64,000 nt of DNA from Flavobacterium sp. 83 (GTDB lineage: Bacteria; Bacteroidota; Bacteroidia; Flavobacteriales; Flavobacteriaceae): positions 2,604,001 to 2,668,000 of the forward strand of contig NZ_JQMS01000001.1 in assembly GCF_000744835.1 (NCBI RefSeq). The letters run 5' to 3'. A model generated the notes under the pieces. It had not been told where the DNA came from. It searched no databases and worked only from the letters and a program-made list of their open reading frames with translations. Positions 1 through 8,386 of this stretch are shown piece after piece; the stretch's first letter is position 1; the number at the start of each line of letters is the position of its first letter. A program made the translations under genes and the position numbers.

Positions 1-34
1 TCGCTTCTTGTGTAAGGATTTCTATACTCTTCAT
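1..34 (-). CDS. argE: Acetylornithine deacetylase-type M20 peptidase, N-terminal fragment cut by the window edge
   Basis: Only the first 11 codons are visible, reading MKSIEILTQEA from the ATG at 34 down to base 1. This start resembles flavobacterial ArgE/M20-family peptidases that remove the N-acyl group from acylornithine or acylcitrulline. The position after argB on the same strand fits the usual arginine cluster order. About 96 bases of non-coding DNA separate it from argB, so it may be co-transcribed or have its own promoter. The identity rests on 11 residues plus context. Confidence 0.55.
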   Translation of the reverse strand, partial: MKSIEILTQEA

Positions 35-51
35 ATTTTATTTGCCACAAA

Positions 52-125
52 GGCGCTATTTTTTGCTACGAAGACACAAAGACACAAAAAATTTAATTCG
101 TGTAAGTTTGTGAAATTCGTATTTA
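52..125. repeat. Short-period AT-rich intergenic repeat (GACACAAA units)
   Basis: Between argE and argB the DNA contains two adjacent GACACAAA units, followed by partly similar words such as ATTCGTGTAAGTTTGTG. The period is about eight bases. No protein reading was found. It resembles short-period intergenic filler seen elsewhere in this window (1861-1917, 5216-5264, 12527-12635, 39556-39600). Confidence 0.4.
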
Positions 126-130
126 ACTTT

Positions 131-916
131 TTATAGTTCTATACTCGTGTACAATGCCGTTTTATCTTGTAACATCCTGTGATGACCAATTTTTATTTTT
201 TGAACTCCTTTGGATAAACTATTGAAACAGTTGTCTAATTTAGGAATCATACCGGAATGTATCGCTTTTTCGGATTTCAATTTGGAATATAATTCTTGAT
301 TGATGTTTTCAATTACTGAAGAATCGTCTTCGGCATCATATAAAACGCCAGGTTTCTCGAAGCAATAATTCAAAGTTACATCAAAAACTTCCGATAAAGC
401 AATTGCTAATTCGCTTGCGATAGTATCAGCATTTGTATTTAATAATTGCCCTTTTCCATCGTGTGTGATTGCACAAAATACAGGAACTATACCAGTTGAA
501 AGTAATGTTTCCAATAATTGTGTATTTACTTTTTTGACATCGCCCACAAAACCATAATTAATGGTTGGGTGGTTTCTTTTATCTGATTGAATTAAGTTTC
601 CATCAGCGCCAGAAAAGCCCATTGCATTAGTTGAATTTGCTTGTAATTGAGCAACAATATTTTTATTAATTTGACCTGCATAAATCATTACGACTACATC
701 TAGCATAGCGGCATCAGTAATGCGTCTTCCATCAATCATTTGTGGAACTAAACCAATACTTTCGGCCATTTTAGTAGCTGATTTTCCTCCGCCATGAACG
801 AGTACTTTATATCCTTCAATTTTAGAAAAATCAGATAAAAATTGTTTTAACTCCATTGGATTATCAATGATGTTTCCTCCGATTTTTATTAGGGTTAACG
901 GTTTTTTATTTTCCAT
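131..916 (-). CDS. argB: N-acylglutamate kinase (acetyl- or succinylglutamate kinase)
   Basis: Amino-acid kinase family enzyme of 261 residues, the usual length for ArgB. It phosphorylates the gamma-carboxyl of N-acylglutamate in cytoplasmic arginine synthesis. The glycine-rich KIGGNIID motif (about residues 11-18) and HGGGK (about 41-45) form the phosphate-binding region. A conserved late glycine-rich stretch, IHSGMIPKLDNC, is where family members bind nucleotide. It overlaps the 3' end of argF' by 11 bases, so the two are translationally coupled. In Bacteroidota that use the ArgF' enzyme, the acyl group may be succinyl rather than acetyl, and the sequence alone does not settle this. Confidence 0.93.
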   Translation of the reverse strand: MENKKPLTLIKIGGNIIDNPMELKQFLSDFSKIEGYKVLVHGGGKSATKMAESIGLVPQMIDGRRITDAAMLDVVVMIYAGQINKNIVAQLQANSTNAMGFSGADGNLIQSDKRNHPTINYGFVGDVKKVNTQLLETLLSTGIVPVFCAITHDGKGQLLNTNADTIASELAIALSEVFDVTLNYCFEKPGVLYDAEDDSSVIENINQELYSKLKSEKAIHSGMIPKLDNCFNSLSKGVQKIKIGHHRMLQDKTALYTSIEL

Positions 917-1853
917 TTTCCAATATTTTTTGCAATACTAATTGTGCGGCATAGGTTCTATTGTTGGCTTGTTCGATAACAATTGAATTTTCGCTGTCGA
1001 TTACTTCATCAGTAACAATTACATTACGTCTTACAGGCAAACAGTGCATGAATTTAGCATTATTTGTCAGCTTCATTTTATCGGCAGTTACGGTCCAATT
1101 TGGGTCGGAATTAGTAATTTGACCATATTCCTTGTAATTGCTCCAGTTTTTGGCATAGATAAAATCGGCATTTTCAAAAGCTTTATCTTGATCATATTCA
1201 ATCTTGGAATCTTTCGTTATTTCAGGATTCAATTCGTACCCTTCAGGATGTGTAATGACAAAATCAGCATCTTGCAATTGCATCATTTGTACAAAAGAAT
1301 TAGCAACAGCCTGAGGTAAAGCTCTAGGATGTGGTGCCCAAGTTAAAACTACTTTTGGTCTGTGTTTAGTTTTGTGTTCTGCCATAGTGATGGCATCGGC
1401 AAGTGATTGTAATGGATGTCCTGTAGCACTTTCCATATTGACAATAGGCACAGTGGCATATTTTAAGAAACCCATAAGAACGGTTTCGGCATTGTCTTTT
1501 TCTTTATCTATTAATCCGGCAAAAGCTCTAATGGCAATAATATCACAATATTGAGAAACTACTTCAGCAGCTTCTTTAATATGCTCAGAAGCCCCTTGAT
1601 TCATGATAGCTCCATCTTCAAATTCAAGTGTCCATCCTTCGCTGGTAAAATTCATTACCATGACATTCATTCCTAAATTCAAAGCTGCTTTTTGTGTACT
1701 CAAACGCGTTCTTAAACTGGAATTAAAAAACAACATTCCTAAGGTTTTATTTTTTCCTAGTTTTTTGTTTTTAAGTGGTTTTTTCTTGATTTTTAATGCT
1801 TGTTTCACCCATATATCGAGTAAATCTATGTTTTGTATGGAGATGTAGTTCAT
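906..1853 (-). CDS. argF': N-acylornithine carbamoyltransferase (ArgF' type; acetyl- or succinyl-)
   Basis: A 315-residue transcarbamylase that carbamoylates an N-acylated ornithine to N-acylcitrulline. It has the carbamoyl-phosphate loop SSLRTR (about 45-50), HPLQ and the late HCLPVRRN motif. Overall it looks like the Bacteroides succinylornithine and Xanthomonas acetylornithine transcarbamylases rather than classical ArgF. The specificity loop that carries Pro90 in the B. fragilis enzyme and Glu92 in Xanthomonas reads NQGASEH here, with Ser at about residue 89, so the acyl group is undecided. It lies between proB and argB in the operon. A 73-base gap with short repeats separates it from proB. 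Confidence 0.92.
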   Translation of the reverse strand: MNYISIQNIDLLDIWVKQALKIKKKPLKNKKLGKNKTLGMLFFNSSLRTRLSTQKAALNLGMNVMVMNFTSEGWTLEFEDGAIMNQGASEHIKEAAEVVSQYCDIIAIRAFAGLIDKEKDNAETVLMGFLKYATVPIVNMESATGHPLQSLADAITMAEHKTKHRPKVVLTWAPHPRALPQAVANSFVQMMQLQDADFVITHPEGYELNPEITKDSKIEYDQDKAFENADFIYAKNWSNYKEYGQITNSDPNWTVTADKMKLTNNAKFMHCLPVRRNVIVTDEVIDSENSIVIEQANNRTYAAQLVLQKILENGK

Positions 1854-1860
1854 TGTAATT

Positions 1861-1917
1861 ATGAATTATGAATTATGAATTATCAATTGTCAAAAAATCT
1901 AACAATCTAAAAATCCA
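1861..1917. repeat. Heptamer (ATGAATT x3) and octamer tandem repeats between proB and argF'
   Basis: Three exact ATGAATT units (1861-1881) are followed by AAAAATCT-AACAATCT-AAAAATCC, an octamer-like series. Nothing coding is visible. This is one of several short-period intergenic repeats in the window. Confidence 0.6.
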
Positions 1918-1926
1918 ATATTCGAA

Positions 1927-2697
1927 TTAAGTTATTTTCGTAAAAGGTATTTCGTTTTTTAAAGCTTTCAAAATAAAGTTGTCTTCTAATCCATTGACAA
2001 TCCAGGTTTCTATATTAGCTGCTTTGGCAATTGCCGTAGCTTCTATTTTAGATTGCATTCCGCCGGTTCCGTGCGAGGATTTCGAATCCCCAATTTCTTT
2101 TTCCAATAGTTGCAAATCAGTTACTAAAGAAATTGTTTCAGGAACTGCATCATTGATAGATACTTTGGTGTAAATTCCGTTCGTATTGGTAGCAATAATA
2201 AGAATGTCAACATTTAATAAAACGGCTGTTAAAGCGGCTAATTTATCATTATCACCAAACTGAATTTCATCCGTTGCCACAGTATCATTTTCATTGATAA
2301 TTGGAATGTAACTGTTTTTGACCAAAACGTTGATTGTGTTAACAATATTGATTTTGGTCTGTTCTTTTTCGAAATCAGAATACGAAAGTAAACATTGTGA
2401 AGTATGCAAACCTAAATCGCTAAAATTTTCGTGGTAAATCCGCATCAAATGAGGCTGACCAATTGAAGCCAAGGCTTGTTTTACAAAAACATCTTTATCG
2501 TGGTTATCCAGTTTTACAAATTGTTTGGCTGCAGCAATAGCACCAGAACTTACAATTATAAACTCATAATCGTCTTTCAATGCCGCAATTTGCATTCCAA
2601 TATCTTCAATCTTTCCTCTCGAAATGTGATTGGTTTCTTTGGTTAAGGTATTGCTACCTAACTTTAATAAAATTCTTTTTTTACCTGATTTGTCCAT
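1927..2697 (-). CDS. proB: Glutamate 5-kinase, short form without PUA domain
   Basis: First enzyme of proline synthesis, making glutamyl-5-phosphate in the cytoplasm. It starts with the amino-acid-kinase motif LLKLGSNTLT (residues 10-19), followed by VSSGAI (about 49-54) and NENDTV (about 134-139). At 256 residues it has only the kinase domain; E. coli ProB is about 367 residues and carries a C-terminal PUA domain that is absent here. It overlaps proA by 17 bases, so the pair is coupled. Its place inside an arginine operon suggests joint control of the two glutamate-derived pathways. Confidence 0.93.
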   Translation of the reverse strand: MDKSGKKRILLKLGSNTLTKETNHISRGKIEDIGMQIAALKDDYEFIIVSSGAIAAAKQFVKLDNHDKDVFVKQALASIGQPHLMRIYHENFSDLGLHTSQCLLSYSDFEKEQTKINIVNTINVLVKNSYIPIINENDTVATDEIQFGDNDKLAALTAVLLNVDILIIATNTNGIYTKVSINDAVPETISLVTDLQLLEKEIGDSKSSHGTGGMQSKIEATAIAKAANIETWIVNGLEDNFILKALKNEIPFTKIT

Positions 2698-3877
2698 TTC
2701 CGTAAATATACCACTTATTAGTAACTAAATGTTGCAAGCCAATTGGTCCACGTTGGTGCAATTTGTCCGTGCTTATCGCTAATTCTCCACCTAAACCAAA
2801 TTGCCCTCCATCAGTAAATCGGGTAGAGGCATTTTGGTAAACGGCTGCTGTGTCCACATTTTCCATGAATTCCTGAGCAATAGCATCATTTTTTGTGATT
2901 ATGGAAGCAGAATGTCCTCCACAATATTTATTTATTTTGTTAATCGCTTCTTGGTCTGAATTTGTTGTTCCAATAACAATTTTATAATCTAAAAACTCTT
3001 CGTACCAAATTAAATCCGATTCGATCTGAGGTACATTTGCTACTTTTGAAATACTTTCATCTCCCAAAACAGTTACGTTTCTTTGTTGTAATTCCTGAAC
3101 TATACTGGTAGCAAAAGCTTCCCAATTTTCAAGATTTGTATCAATTAAAACTTTATCTAAAGCATTGCAAACGGATATATTTGAGGTCTTTCCATTAATA
3201 ATAATGTCAAGTGCTTTCTCTAAATCGGCTTCCTTATTTACATACACAAAATTATTTCCCCGACCACTTATTATTACTGGGCAAGTGGCATGTTTTTTTA
3301 CAAAAGCAATTAGATTTTCACCACCACGAGGAACGATTAAATCTACTTTTTGTGTTGGTTTCTCCAAAAATGCCTGCGTTTCTTCCCGATTGTAATTCAA
3401 GTATTCCACCCATTCTGAAGCAACATTGTTTGCTGTTAAAGCTTGATGCCACAATTCTACAATTTTTAAATTGGACAGTAAAGATTCCTTTCCGCCTTTC
3501 AATAGAATTTTATTTCCGGATTTAAAAGCGATTCCACCAGCTTCAACAGTAACATCAGGTCTGGATTCATAAATGATCATTATGGTTCCGAAAGCCGCTG
3601 TTTTATTGATGATTTTCATTCCGTTTTCATGGTCGAAATTAAAACGCTCCACGCCAATAGGATCTTCTTGACTTGCTAATTGTTGCAGGGATAAAATCAT
3701 CCCGTTAATTTTGGCATCATCAACCAGCAAACGTTTTTCCATGGCCAAGTCATCTCCAGAATAATTATTTAAATCTTGTTGATTTATAGTCTTAAGATTG
3801 GCTCTTTCTTGTTCAAGAAGTTCGGCCATACGGCTTAAAACTGAATTTCGCTTTTCTATTGGTAATAAGTGGTTCAT
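2681..3877 (-). CDS. proA: Glutamate-5-semialdehyde dehydrogenase (gamma-glutamyl phosphate reductase)
   Basis: Second enzyme of proline synthesis, reducing glutamyl-5-phosphate with NADPH. The 398 residues show the aldehyde dehydrogenase fold: YESRPDVT near 103-110, VPRGGENLI near 182-190, and the catalytic cysteine in NISVCNALD at about residue 237. The end overlaps the ProB start by 17 bases. The upstream gap to argD is 170 bases, longer than others in the operon. Confidence 0.95.
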   Translation of the reverse strand: MNHLLPIEKRNSVLSRMAELLEQERANLKTINQQDLNNYSGDDLAMEKRLLVDDAKINGMILSLQQLASQEDPIGVERFNFDHENGMKIINKTAAFGTIMIIYESRPDVTVEAGGIAFKSGNKILLKGGKESLLSNLKIVELWHQALTANNVASEWVEYLNYNREETQAFLEKPTQKVDLIVPRGGENLIAFVKKHATCPVIISGRGNNFVYVNKEADLEKALDIIINGKTSNISVCNALDKVLIDTNLENWEAFATSIVQELQQRNVTVLGDESISKVANVPQIESDLIWYEEFLDYKIVIGTTNSDQEAINKINKYCGGHSASIITKNDAIAQEFMENVDTAAVYQNASTRFTDGGQFGLGGELAISTDKLHQRGPIGLQHLVTNKWYIYGNGQIR

Positions 3878-4047
3878 TGCTTTTGGTTAGTGGTTAATGG
3901 CAAATTAATAAAATTAAAATTTAAACGATATAAGAAATGTAAGTTCATTTAAGCTAATTTGAATATTGATTTATATGTCCTTATCTTTCTTATTTGATTA
4001 AAAAAAAATCTATATGATTTTACTTTATTATTTAAATAATAGTCTTG
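3878..4047. repeat. Non-coding spacer between argD and proA with an imperfect ATATAAG-type inverted repeat
   Basis: This 170-base AT-rich spacer holds GATATAAGAAATGTAAG near 3927 and a loosely complementary CTTATCTTTCTTAT near 3979. The words recur at about nine bases. Gene order in related arginine clusters sometimes places proC nearby, but no trace of a proC reading is visible here. Confidence 0.3.
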
Positions 4048-5187
4048 CTACGATTTTAATTCTGCCAATGTTTCTTTTAAAGCTATAATAAAGGTGTCAA
4101 TCGCTTCCTTTTTGATTGTCAATGGAGGAAGGATTCTTAATAAGTTTTTATTATTAGCATTTCCTGTAAAAATATGTTTGTCTATAATCATTTTTTTACG
4201 AAGTGTACTTACATCAAAATCAAATTCTACACCTAGCATTAATCCTTTTCCTTTTATGTTGATAACTTCAGGAACTTGTTTGATTGCTTCTAAAAAATAG
4301 GCATAAACGTCATTTACGTTATCCATTAATTTTTGGCTTTCAATCACATCTAAAACTGCTATTCCAGCAGCACAAGCCAAATGGTTTCCACCAAAAGTAG
4401 TTCCTAATAATCCGTAACTCGCTGTGAATTTTGGAGAAATCAAGATGCCACCTATAGGAAATCCGTTACCCATTCCTTTAGCCAGACAAATAATATCTGC
4501 TTTGATATCATGATGTTGGTGCGCAAAAAACTTTCCGCTTCTTCCGTATCCGGATTGCACTTCATCCAAAATCAAAACAACATCGTGTGCCTCGCATATT
4601 TTTTCTAATGCCTGGAAAAATTCTGTTGTTCCTTGGTCTAAACCACCAACTCCTTGAATTCCTTCAATGATAACAGAAGAAACATCTCCTTTTTTTAATT
4701 CGTTTTCTACCAATTCGATATTATTCAATGGTAAAAAAGTAACAATTTGTTGTGCATTGATTGGTGCAACAATTTTTTTGTTATCTGTCACTGCAACTGC
4801 CGCCGAAGTTCTTCCGTGAAAGGAATTGTCAAAAGCAATTACACGTGATTTATTGTTGTGAAAAGAAGCTAATTTCAAAGCGTTTTCATTTGCTTCAGCT
4901 CCAGAACTGCACAAGAATAAAGTATAGTCTTCCAATCCGGAAAGTTTCCCTAATTTTTCTGCTAATTCTACTTGTAATGGATTTTGAATTGCATTCGAAT
5001 AAAAACCAATATTGTCCAATTGATTTTTTAATTTGGTAACATAATCCGGTTGTGTGTGTCCAATGGAAATTACTCCATGACCACCATATAAATCTAAATA
5101 TTCCACTCCTTTTTCATCTGTAATCGTGCAATCCAGTGCTTTTACGGGAGTGATGTTGTATAATGGGTAAACGTCAAATAAGTTCAT
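4048..5187 (-). CDS. argD: Acylornithine aminotransferase (class III)
   Basis: PLP-dependent class III aminotransferase of 379 residues that interconverts N-acylglutamate semialdehyde and N-acylornithine. Visible features are SSGAEANE (94-101) for phosphate binding, ILDEVQSGYGR (206-216) with the PLP-contacting Asp, and the PLP lysine in CLAKGMGNG at about residue 237. It could also act as ornithine aminotransferase, since the family overlaps. Its place between argC and proA supports ArgD. Confidence 0.93.
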   Translation of the reverse strand: MNLFDVYPLYNITPVKALDCTITDEKGVEYLDLYGGHGVISIGHTQPDYVTKLKNQLDNIGFYSNAIQNPLQVELAEKLGKLSGLEDYTLFLCSSGAEANENALKLASFHNNKSRVIAFDNSFHGRTSAAVAVTDNKKIVAPINAQQIVTFLPLNNIELVENELKKGDVSSVIIEGIQGVGGLDQGTTEFFQALEKICEAHDVVLILDEVQSGYGRSGKFFAHQHHDIKADIICLAKGMGNGFPIGGILISPKFTASYGLLGTTFGGNHLACAAGIAVLDVIESQKLMDNVNDVYAYFLEAIKQVPEVINIKGKGLMLGVEFDFDVSTLRKKMIIDKHIFTGNANNKNLLRILPPLTIKKEAIDTFIIALKETLAELKS

Positions 5188-5215
5188 TTTCTTTTTTTGT
5201 TTAAATGGTTTAAGA

Positions 5216-5264
5216 TTTCAAGTTTCAAGTTACATGTGCAACTTTAAACTTTAAGCTTGAAACA
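5216..5264. repeat. Seven-base-period palindromic intergenic repeat between argC and argD
   Basis: Seven consecutive heptamers can be read: TTTCAAG, TTTCAAG, TTACATG, TGCAACT, TTAAACT, TTAAGCT, TGAAACA. The left half is an imperfect reverse complement of the right half (TTTCAAG versus CTTGAAA), so the element could form a stem inside the arginine operon transcript. Confidence 0.65.
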
Positions 5265-5269
5265 AATTT

Positions 5270-6247
5270 TTAGAATCCAGATGGTTTCAAATGTAATCCT
5301 GTGGTTTCATCCAATCCAAACATTAAATTCATGTTTTGTATGGCTTGTCCTGAGGCTCCTTTTGTTAAATTATCAATTACTGAAGTAATCAATAACCGGT
5401 TTCCTTTTTTCATTAAACTAATAATACATTTATTTGTTTGAACCACTTGTTTCATATTGATTCCAGTCGTAGTAACGGTTACGAAAGGTTGGTCTTTGTA
5501 AAAAGCTTCATATTTCCCAACTACATCTTCCAGATTTTCTTCGATTGTTGTGTATAATGTTGCGAAAATTCCTCTCGCAAAATCACCTCTGTTAGGTACA
5601 AAAATCAATTCGTTTGTATAATCCGTTTGCAATTGGTTTACACTTTGGTTTATTTCGCCCAAATGTTGGTGTTCAAAAGCTTTGTAATGCGACATATTGT
5701 TCGATCTCCAACTGAAATGTGTCGTTTCTGAAGGAGTTACTCCGGCTCCTGTACTTCCGGTTGTAGCATTGATATGAACGTCAGTCGTAAGCATTTCGTT
5801 TTTAGCCAATGGCAATAAAGCTAGTTGAATCGCTGTTGCAAAACACCCCGGATTTGCTATGAATTGAGCGTTTTTAATTGCTGATTTATTCAATTCTGGC
5901 AAACCATAAACGAAAGTTTTGCTATCAAAATCTTTGTCTTTTGTCAATCTGAAATCATTTCCTAAATCGATGATTTTGGTATGACTCGCAAATTGATTTT
6001 GCTCTAAAAATGATTTTGATTTACCGTGTCCTAAGCACAAGAAAACAACATTCACATTTGGATTCACGGTATCGGTAAAATTCATTTCGATATCACCCAT
6101 TAAATCATGATGCGCAACATGAAGTGGTTTTCCAGCATTTGTCGTGCTGTAAACAAAATCAAGTGTAGCATTGGGATGAAACATCAATATTCTGATGAGT
6201 TCTCCTGCTGTGTAACCCGAACCTCCGATTATTCCAATATTAATCAT
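5270..6247 (-). CDS. argC: N-acyl-gamma-glutamyl-phosphate reductase
   Basis: A 325-residue NADPH-dependent reductase making N-acylglutamate semialdehyde. The N-terminal Rossmann motif GIIGGSGYTAGEL (5-17) and the catalytic cysteine in ANPGCFATA (about residue 135) are clear. The ATG overlaps the last eight bases of argG, so the genes are coupled. Length and motifs are normal for the family. Confidence 0.96.
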   Translation of the reverse strand: MINIGIIGGSGYTAGELIRILMFHPNATLDFVYSTTNAGKPLHVAHHDLMGDIEMNFTDTVNPNVNVVFLCLGHGKSKSFLEQNQFASHTKIIDLGNDFRLTKDKDFDSKTFVYGLPELNKSAIKNAQFIANPGCFATAIQLALLPLAKNEMLTTDVHINATTGSTGAGVTPSETTHFSWRSNNMSHYKAFEHQHLGEINQSVNQLQTDYTNELIFVPNRGDFARGIFATLYTTIEENLEDVVGKYEAFYKDQPFVTVTTTGINMKQVVQTNKCIISLMKKGNRLLITSVIDNLTKGASGQAIQNMNLMFGLDETTGLHLKPSGF

Positions 6248-7433
6248 GTGTCAGTTTGTTTACAGATGAAAATATGTTTTGAGCATTCCCCAGAATTTTG
6301 ATAAATCCTTTGGCATCGTCAGAGGTCCAAGCGTTGTTCATTTCTCCATATTGTCCAAAACTGGTATTCATTAAATCATTTTCAGATTCAATTCCGTCTA
6401 ATGTGAAGTGATATGGTTTTAGCGAAACGATAACGGTTCCGTTTACAGTTGTTTGCGTGTCTTCTAGGAACGCCTCGATGTTTCTCATTACTGGATCTAA
6501 AAATTGTCCTTCATGAAACAACATTCCATACCAGTTTCCTAATTGTTCTTTCCAGTATTGTTGCCATTTACCTAGTGTATGTTTTTCTAATAAATGGTGC
6601 GCTTTGATAATGATTAAAGGCGCAGCAGCTTCAAAACCAACTCTTCCTTTAATCCCGATTATCGTATCTCCTACGTGAGTATCTCTACCAATTGCATATG
6701 CGCTGGCTAGTTTTTCTAAGGCAACGATGTTTTTTGTTGGTGTGTCCAAATTCCCGTTGATGCCTACTAATTGTCCTTTTTCAAATTGTAGTGTTACTTT
6801 CTCTTCGCCCGTTTTTTGCAATTGAGAAGGATAAGCTTCACTTGGTAAAGATTGATTTGAGGTCAATGTTTCTTTACCACCTACGCTTGTTCCCCACAAT
6901 CCTTTATTAATCGAATATTGTGCTTTTTCCCAAGAATAATGAACTCCGTTTTTAGATAAATAATCAACTTCTTCCTGTCTTGATAATTTTAAATCTCTAA
7001 TAGGTGTGATGATTTCAATTTCGGGAGCAATGGTTTGGAAAATTAAATCAAAACGAATTTGGTCATTTCCTGCACCAGTACTTCCGTGGGCGATTGCCTC
7101 TGCACCAACAGATTTTGCGTATTTAATCGCTTCGATAGCTTGAAAAACACGTTCTGCACTTACGGATAATGGATAGGTATTGTTTTTTAATACATTTCCA
7201 TAAATCAAATATTTAATGGCTTTGTCATAATATTTATCTACAATTGTAAGATTTGCATGTTGTGCACTTCCTAATTCGTAGGCTCTTTCTTCAATAGCGG
7301 CTAGTTCGGCTTCATCAAATCCTCCTGTATTTATAAGAACGGTATGAACTTCATATCCTTTTTCATTTTTTAAATATTTTAGGCAATATGAGGTATCTAA
7401 TCCTCCACTATAAGCTAATACAACTTTTTTCAT
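6240..7433 (-). CDS. argG: Argininosuccinate synthase
   Basis: A 397-residue ATP-dependent ligase joining citrulline and aspartate. The N-terminal PP-loop AYSGGLDTSYC (8-18) binds ATP, and STGAGNDQIRFD is the conserved substrate-binding region. In this operon it lies directly after the GNAT gene with only four bases between them. In the ArgF' pathway free citrulline arises after ArgE acts on acylcitrulline, so ArgG works late although it is encoded early. Confidence 0.96.
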   Translation of the reverse strand: MKKVVLAYSGGLDTSYCLKYLKNEKGYEVHTVLINTGGFDEAELAAIEERAYELGSAQHANLTIVDKYYDKAIKYLIYGNVLKNNTYPLSVSAERVFQAIEAIKYAKSVGAEAIAHGSTGAGNDQIRFDLIFQTIAPEIEIITPIRDLKLSRQEEVDYLSKNGVHYSWEKAQYSINKGLWGTSVGGKETLTSNQSLPSEAYPSQLQKTGEEKVTLQFEKGQLVGINGNLDTPTKNIVALEKLASAYAIGRDTHVGDTIIGIKGRVGFEAAAPLIIIKAHHLLEKHTLGKWQQYWKEQLGNWYGMLFHEGQFLDPVMRNIEAFLEDTQTTVNGTVIVSLKPYHFTLDGIESENDLMNTSFGQYGEMNNAWTSDDAKGFIKILGNAQNIFSSVNKLTHD

Positions 7434-7437
7434 AATA

Positions 7438-8055
7438 TTATTTTTTTAAGAACAAGGCTTCTTTAATTAATTTTAATCGGTTTAATACTCTAACATTAAA
7501 TGGATGTTTAGGTGGGTCCTTAGGTTTTTCTTTTGGGTCATAAAGCATTCCCGTACACAAACACATTTTATTGTCTTTGCTTTTTAGTATTTCATAATTT
7601 GTACACGTTTGACATCCTTTCCAAAAACTTGGATCGCTGGTCAATTCTGAAAAAGGAACTGGTTTGTAACCCAAATCTGAATTGATTTTCATTACTGCTA
7701 AACCAGTTGTGATTCCAAAAACCTTAGCTTCTGGATATTTTTGCAATGAATAGTCAAAAACAAATGATTTGATTTTTTTTGCTAAACCTAAATTTCTGTA
7801 ATCAGGATGTACAATCAAACCAGAATGTGCTACAAACTTTCCGTGTTGCCAACTTTCGATATAGCAAAAACCAGCAAATTTCCCATTGTCTAATGCAATA
7901 ACGGCATCTTTGCTTTCCATCTTTTTTTGGATGTATTCTGGAGTTCTTTTAGCAATCCCAGTACCTCTCAATAAGGCAGACGATTCAATAGTATCGCATA
8001 TTTCCTGCGAATACTTATAATGTTCTTCCTGAGTTACAATGATAGAAATTTTCAT
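7438..8055 (-). CDS. GNAT acyltransferase heading the arginine operon, with a C-terminal four-cysteine motif
   Basis: A 205-residue GNAT protein. The acyl-CoA-binding strand-loop is near residues 80-96 (IVHPDYRNLGLAKKI). As first gene of the arginine operon, four bases before argG, it is the best candidate here for N-acylglutamate synthase (acetyl or succinyl donor), because no classical argA or argJ is visible. After the GNAT fold, cysteines at about 148, 151, 165 and 167 form CxxC and CxC pairs that could bind a metal. The last 30 residues are basic and proline-rich. The role comes from context; the acyl donor cannot be read. Confidence 0.75.
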   Translation of the reverse strand: MKISIIVTQEEHYKYSQEICDTIESSALLRGTGIAKRTPEYIQKKMESKDAVIALDNGKFAGFCYIESWQHGKFVAHSGLIVHPDYRNLGLAKKIKSFVFDYSLQKYPEAKVFGITTGLAVMKINSDLGYKPVPFSELTSDPSFWKGCQTCTNYEILKSKDNKMCLCTGMLYDPKEKPKDPPKHPFNVRVLNRLKLIKEALFLKK

Positions 8056-8254
8056 TTCAAGCGATTATTTTGAGTTAAAAAATGATTTGGATTCAAGTTT
8101 TGAAAAACAAGAGTTATACCAATCAATTAAAATAGATACAAAAAAAGACATTGATCCTGAATATAGCGTTGTGTATGCTATAGAACTAGGAAATATTGTT
8201 TTTTTAGGATATACTAATCCAATGGTTAGCTGGGATAATTTCAAAACTGTATAA
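8039..8254 (+). pseudogene. Possible remnant of a small protein gene on the opposite strand of the arginine leader
   Basis: Reading plus-strand from 8039 gives up to 71 residues that look protein-like, including DIDPEYSVVYAIELGN and LGYTNPMVSWDNFKTV. The only ATG lies inside the start of the GNAT gene on the other strand, no upstream promoter is seen, and the region would be antisense to the arginine operon 5' untranslated region. It may be the tail of a decayed gene or chance. Low certainty. Confidence 0.25.
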
Positions 8255-8263
8255 ATGAAAAAT

Positions 8264-8312
8264 GAATAAAAAAAAACAAAACACGTTATTGGGTACTATA
8301 TTATAGTATCCG
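8264..8312 (-). promoter_or_regulatory. Candidate attenuator: hairpin at the leader stop codon followed by a T-rich run
   Basis: Minus strand reads GGATACTATAATATAGTACCC (8312-8292) with stem TACTA/TAGTA extended by GG/CC, then about 16 bases later TTTTGTTTTTTTTT. The hairpin overlaps the leader peptide stop codon, so ribosome position could affect folding. The remaining DNA down to the GNAT gene at 8055 shows no minus-strand gene. Confidence 0.35.
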
Positions 8313-8381
8313 TACTTCGGGAGAAGCCGTAGGTGTGTTTGTCCGTGATATAGAAGTTATATGTACACTTATATTATTCAT
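8301..8381 (-). CDS. Predicted 26-codon leader peptide of the arginine operon
   Basis: An ATG at 8381 opens a 26-codon ORF ending TAA at 8301. It begins MNNISVHITSISR and ends SPEVRIL, rich in Ile, Thr and Ser with two Arg codons. The ATG lies only five bases after a TACTTTTG -7 box, so the transcript would be leaderless or nearly so. A hairpin spans the stop codon and a T-rich run follows, as in translational or ribosome-stalling attenuators. That it controls the arginine operon is an inference from its position 245 bases upstream of the first gene. Confidence 0.45.
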   Translation of the reverse strand: MNNISVHITSISRTNTPTASPEVRIL

Positions 8382-8386
8382 GGGTG

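Noticed and set aside
906..1853. Classical ornithine carbamoyltransferase
   Set aside because: The HPLQ and LPVRRN motifs and loop pattern match the N-acylornithine ArgF' type.
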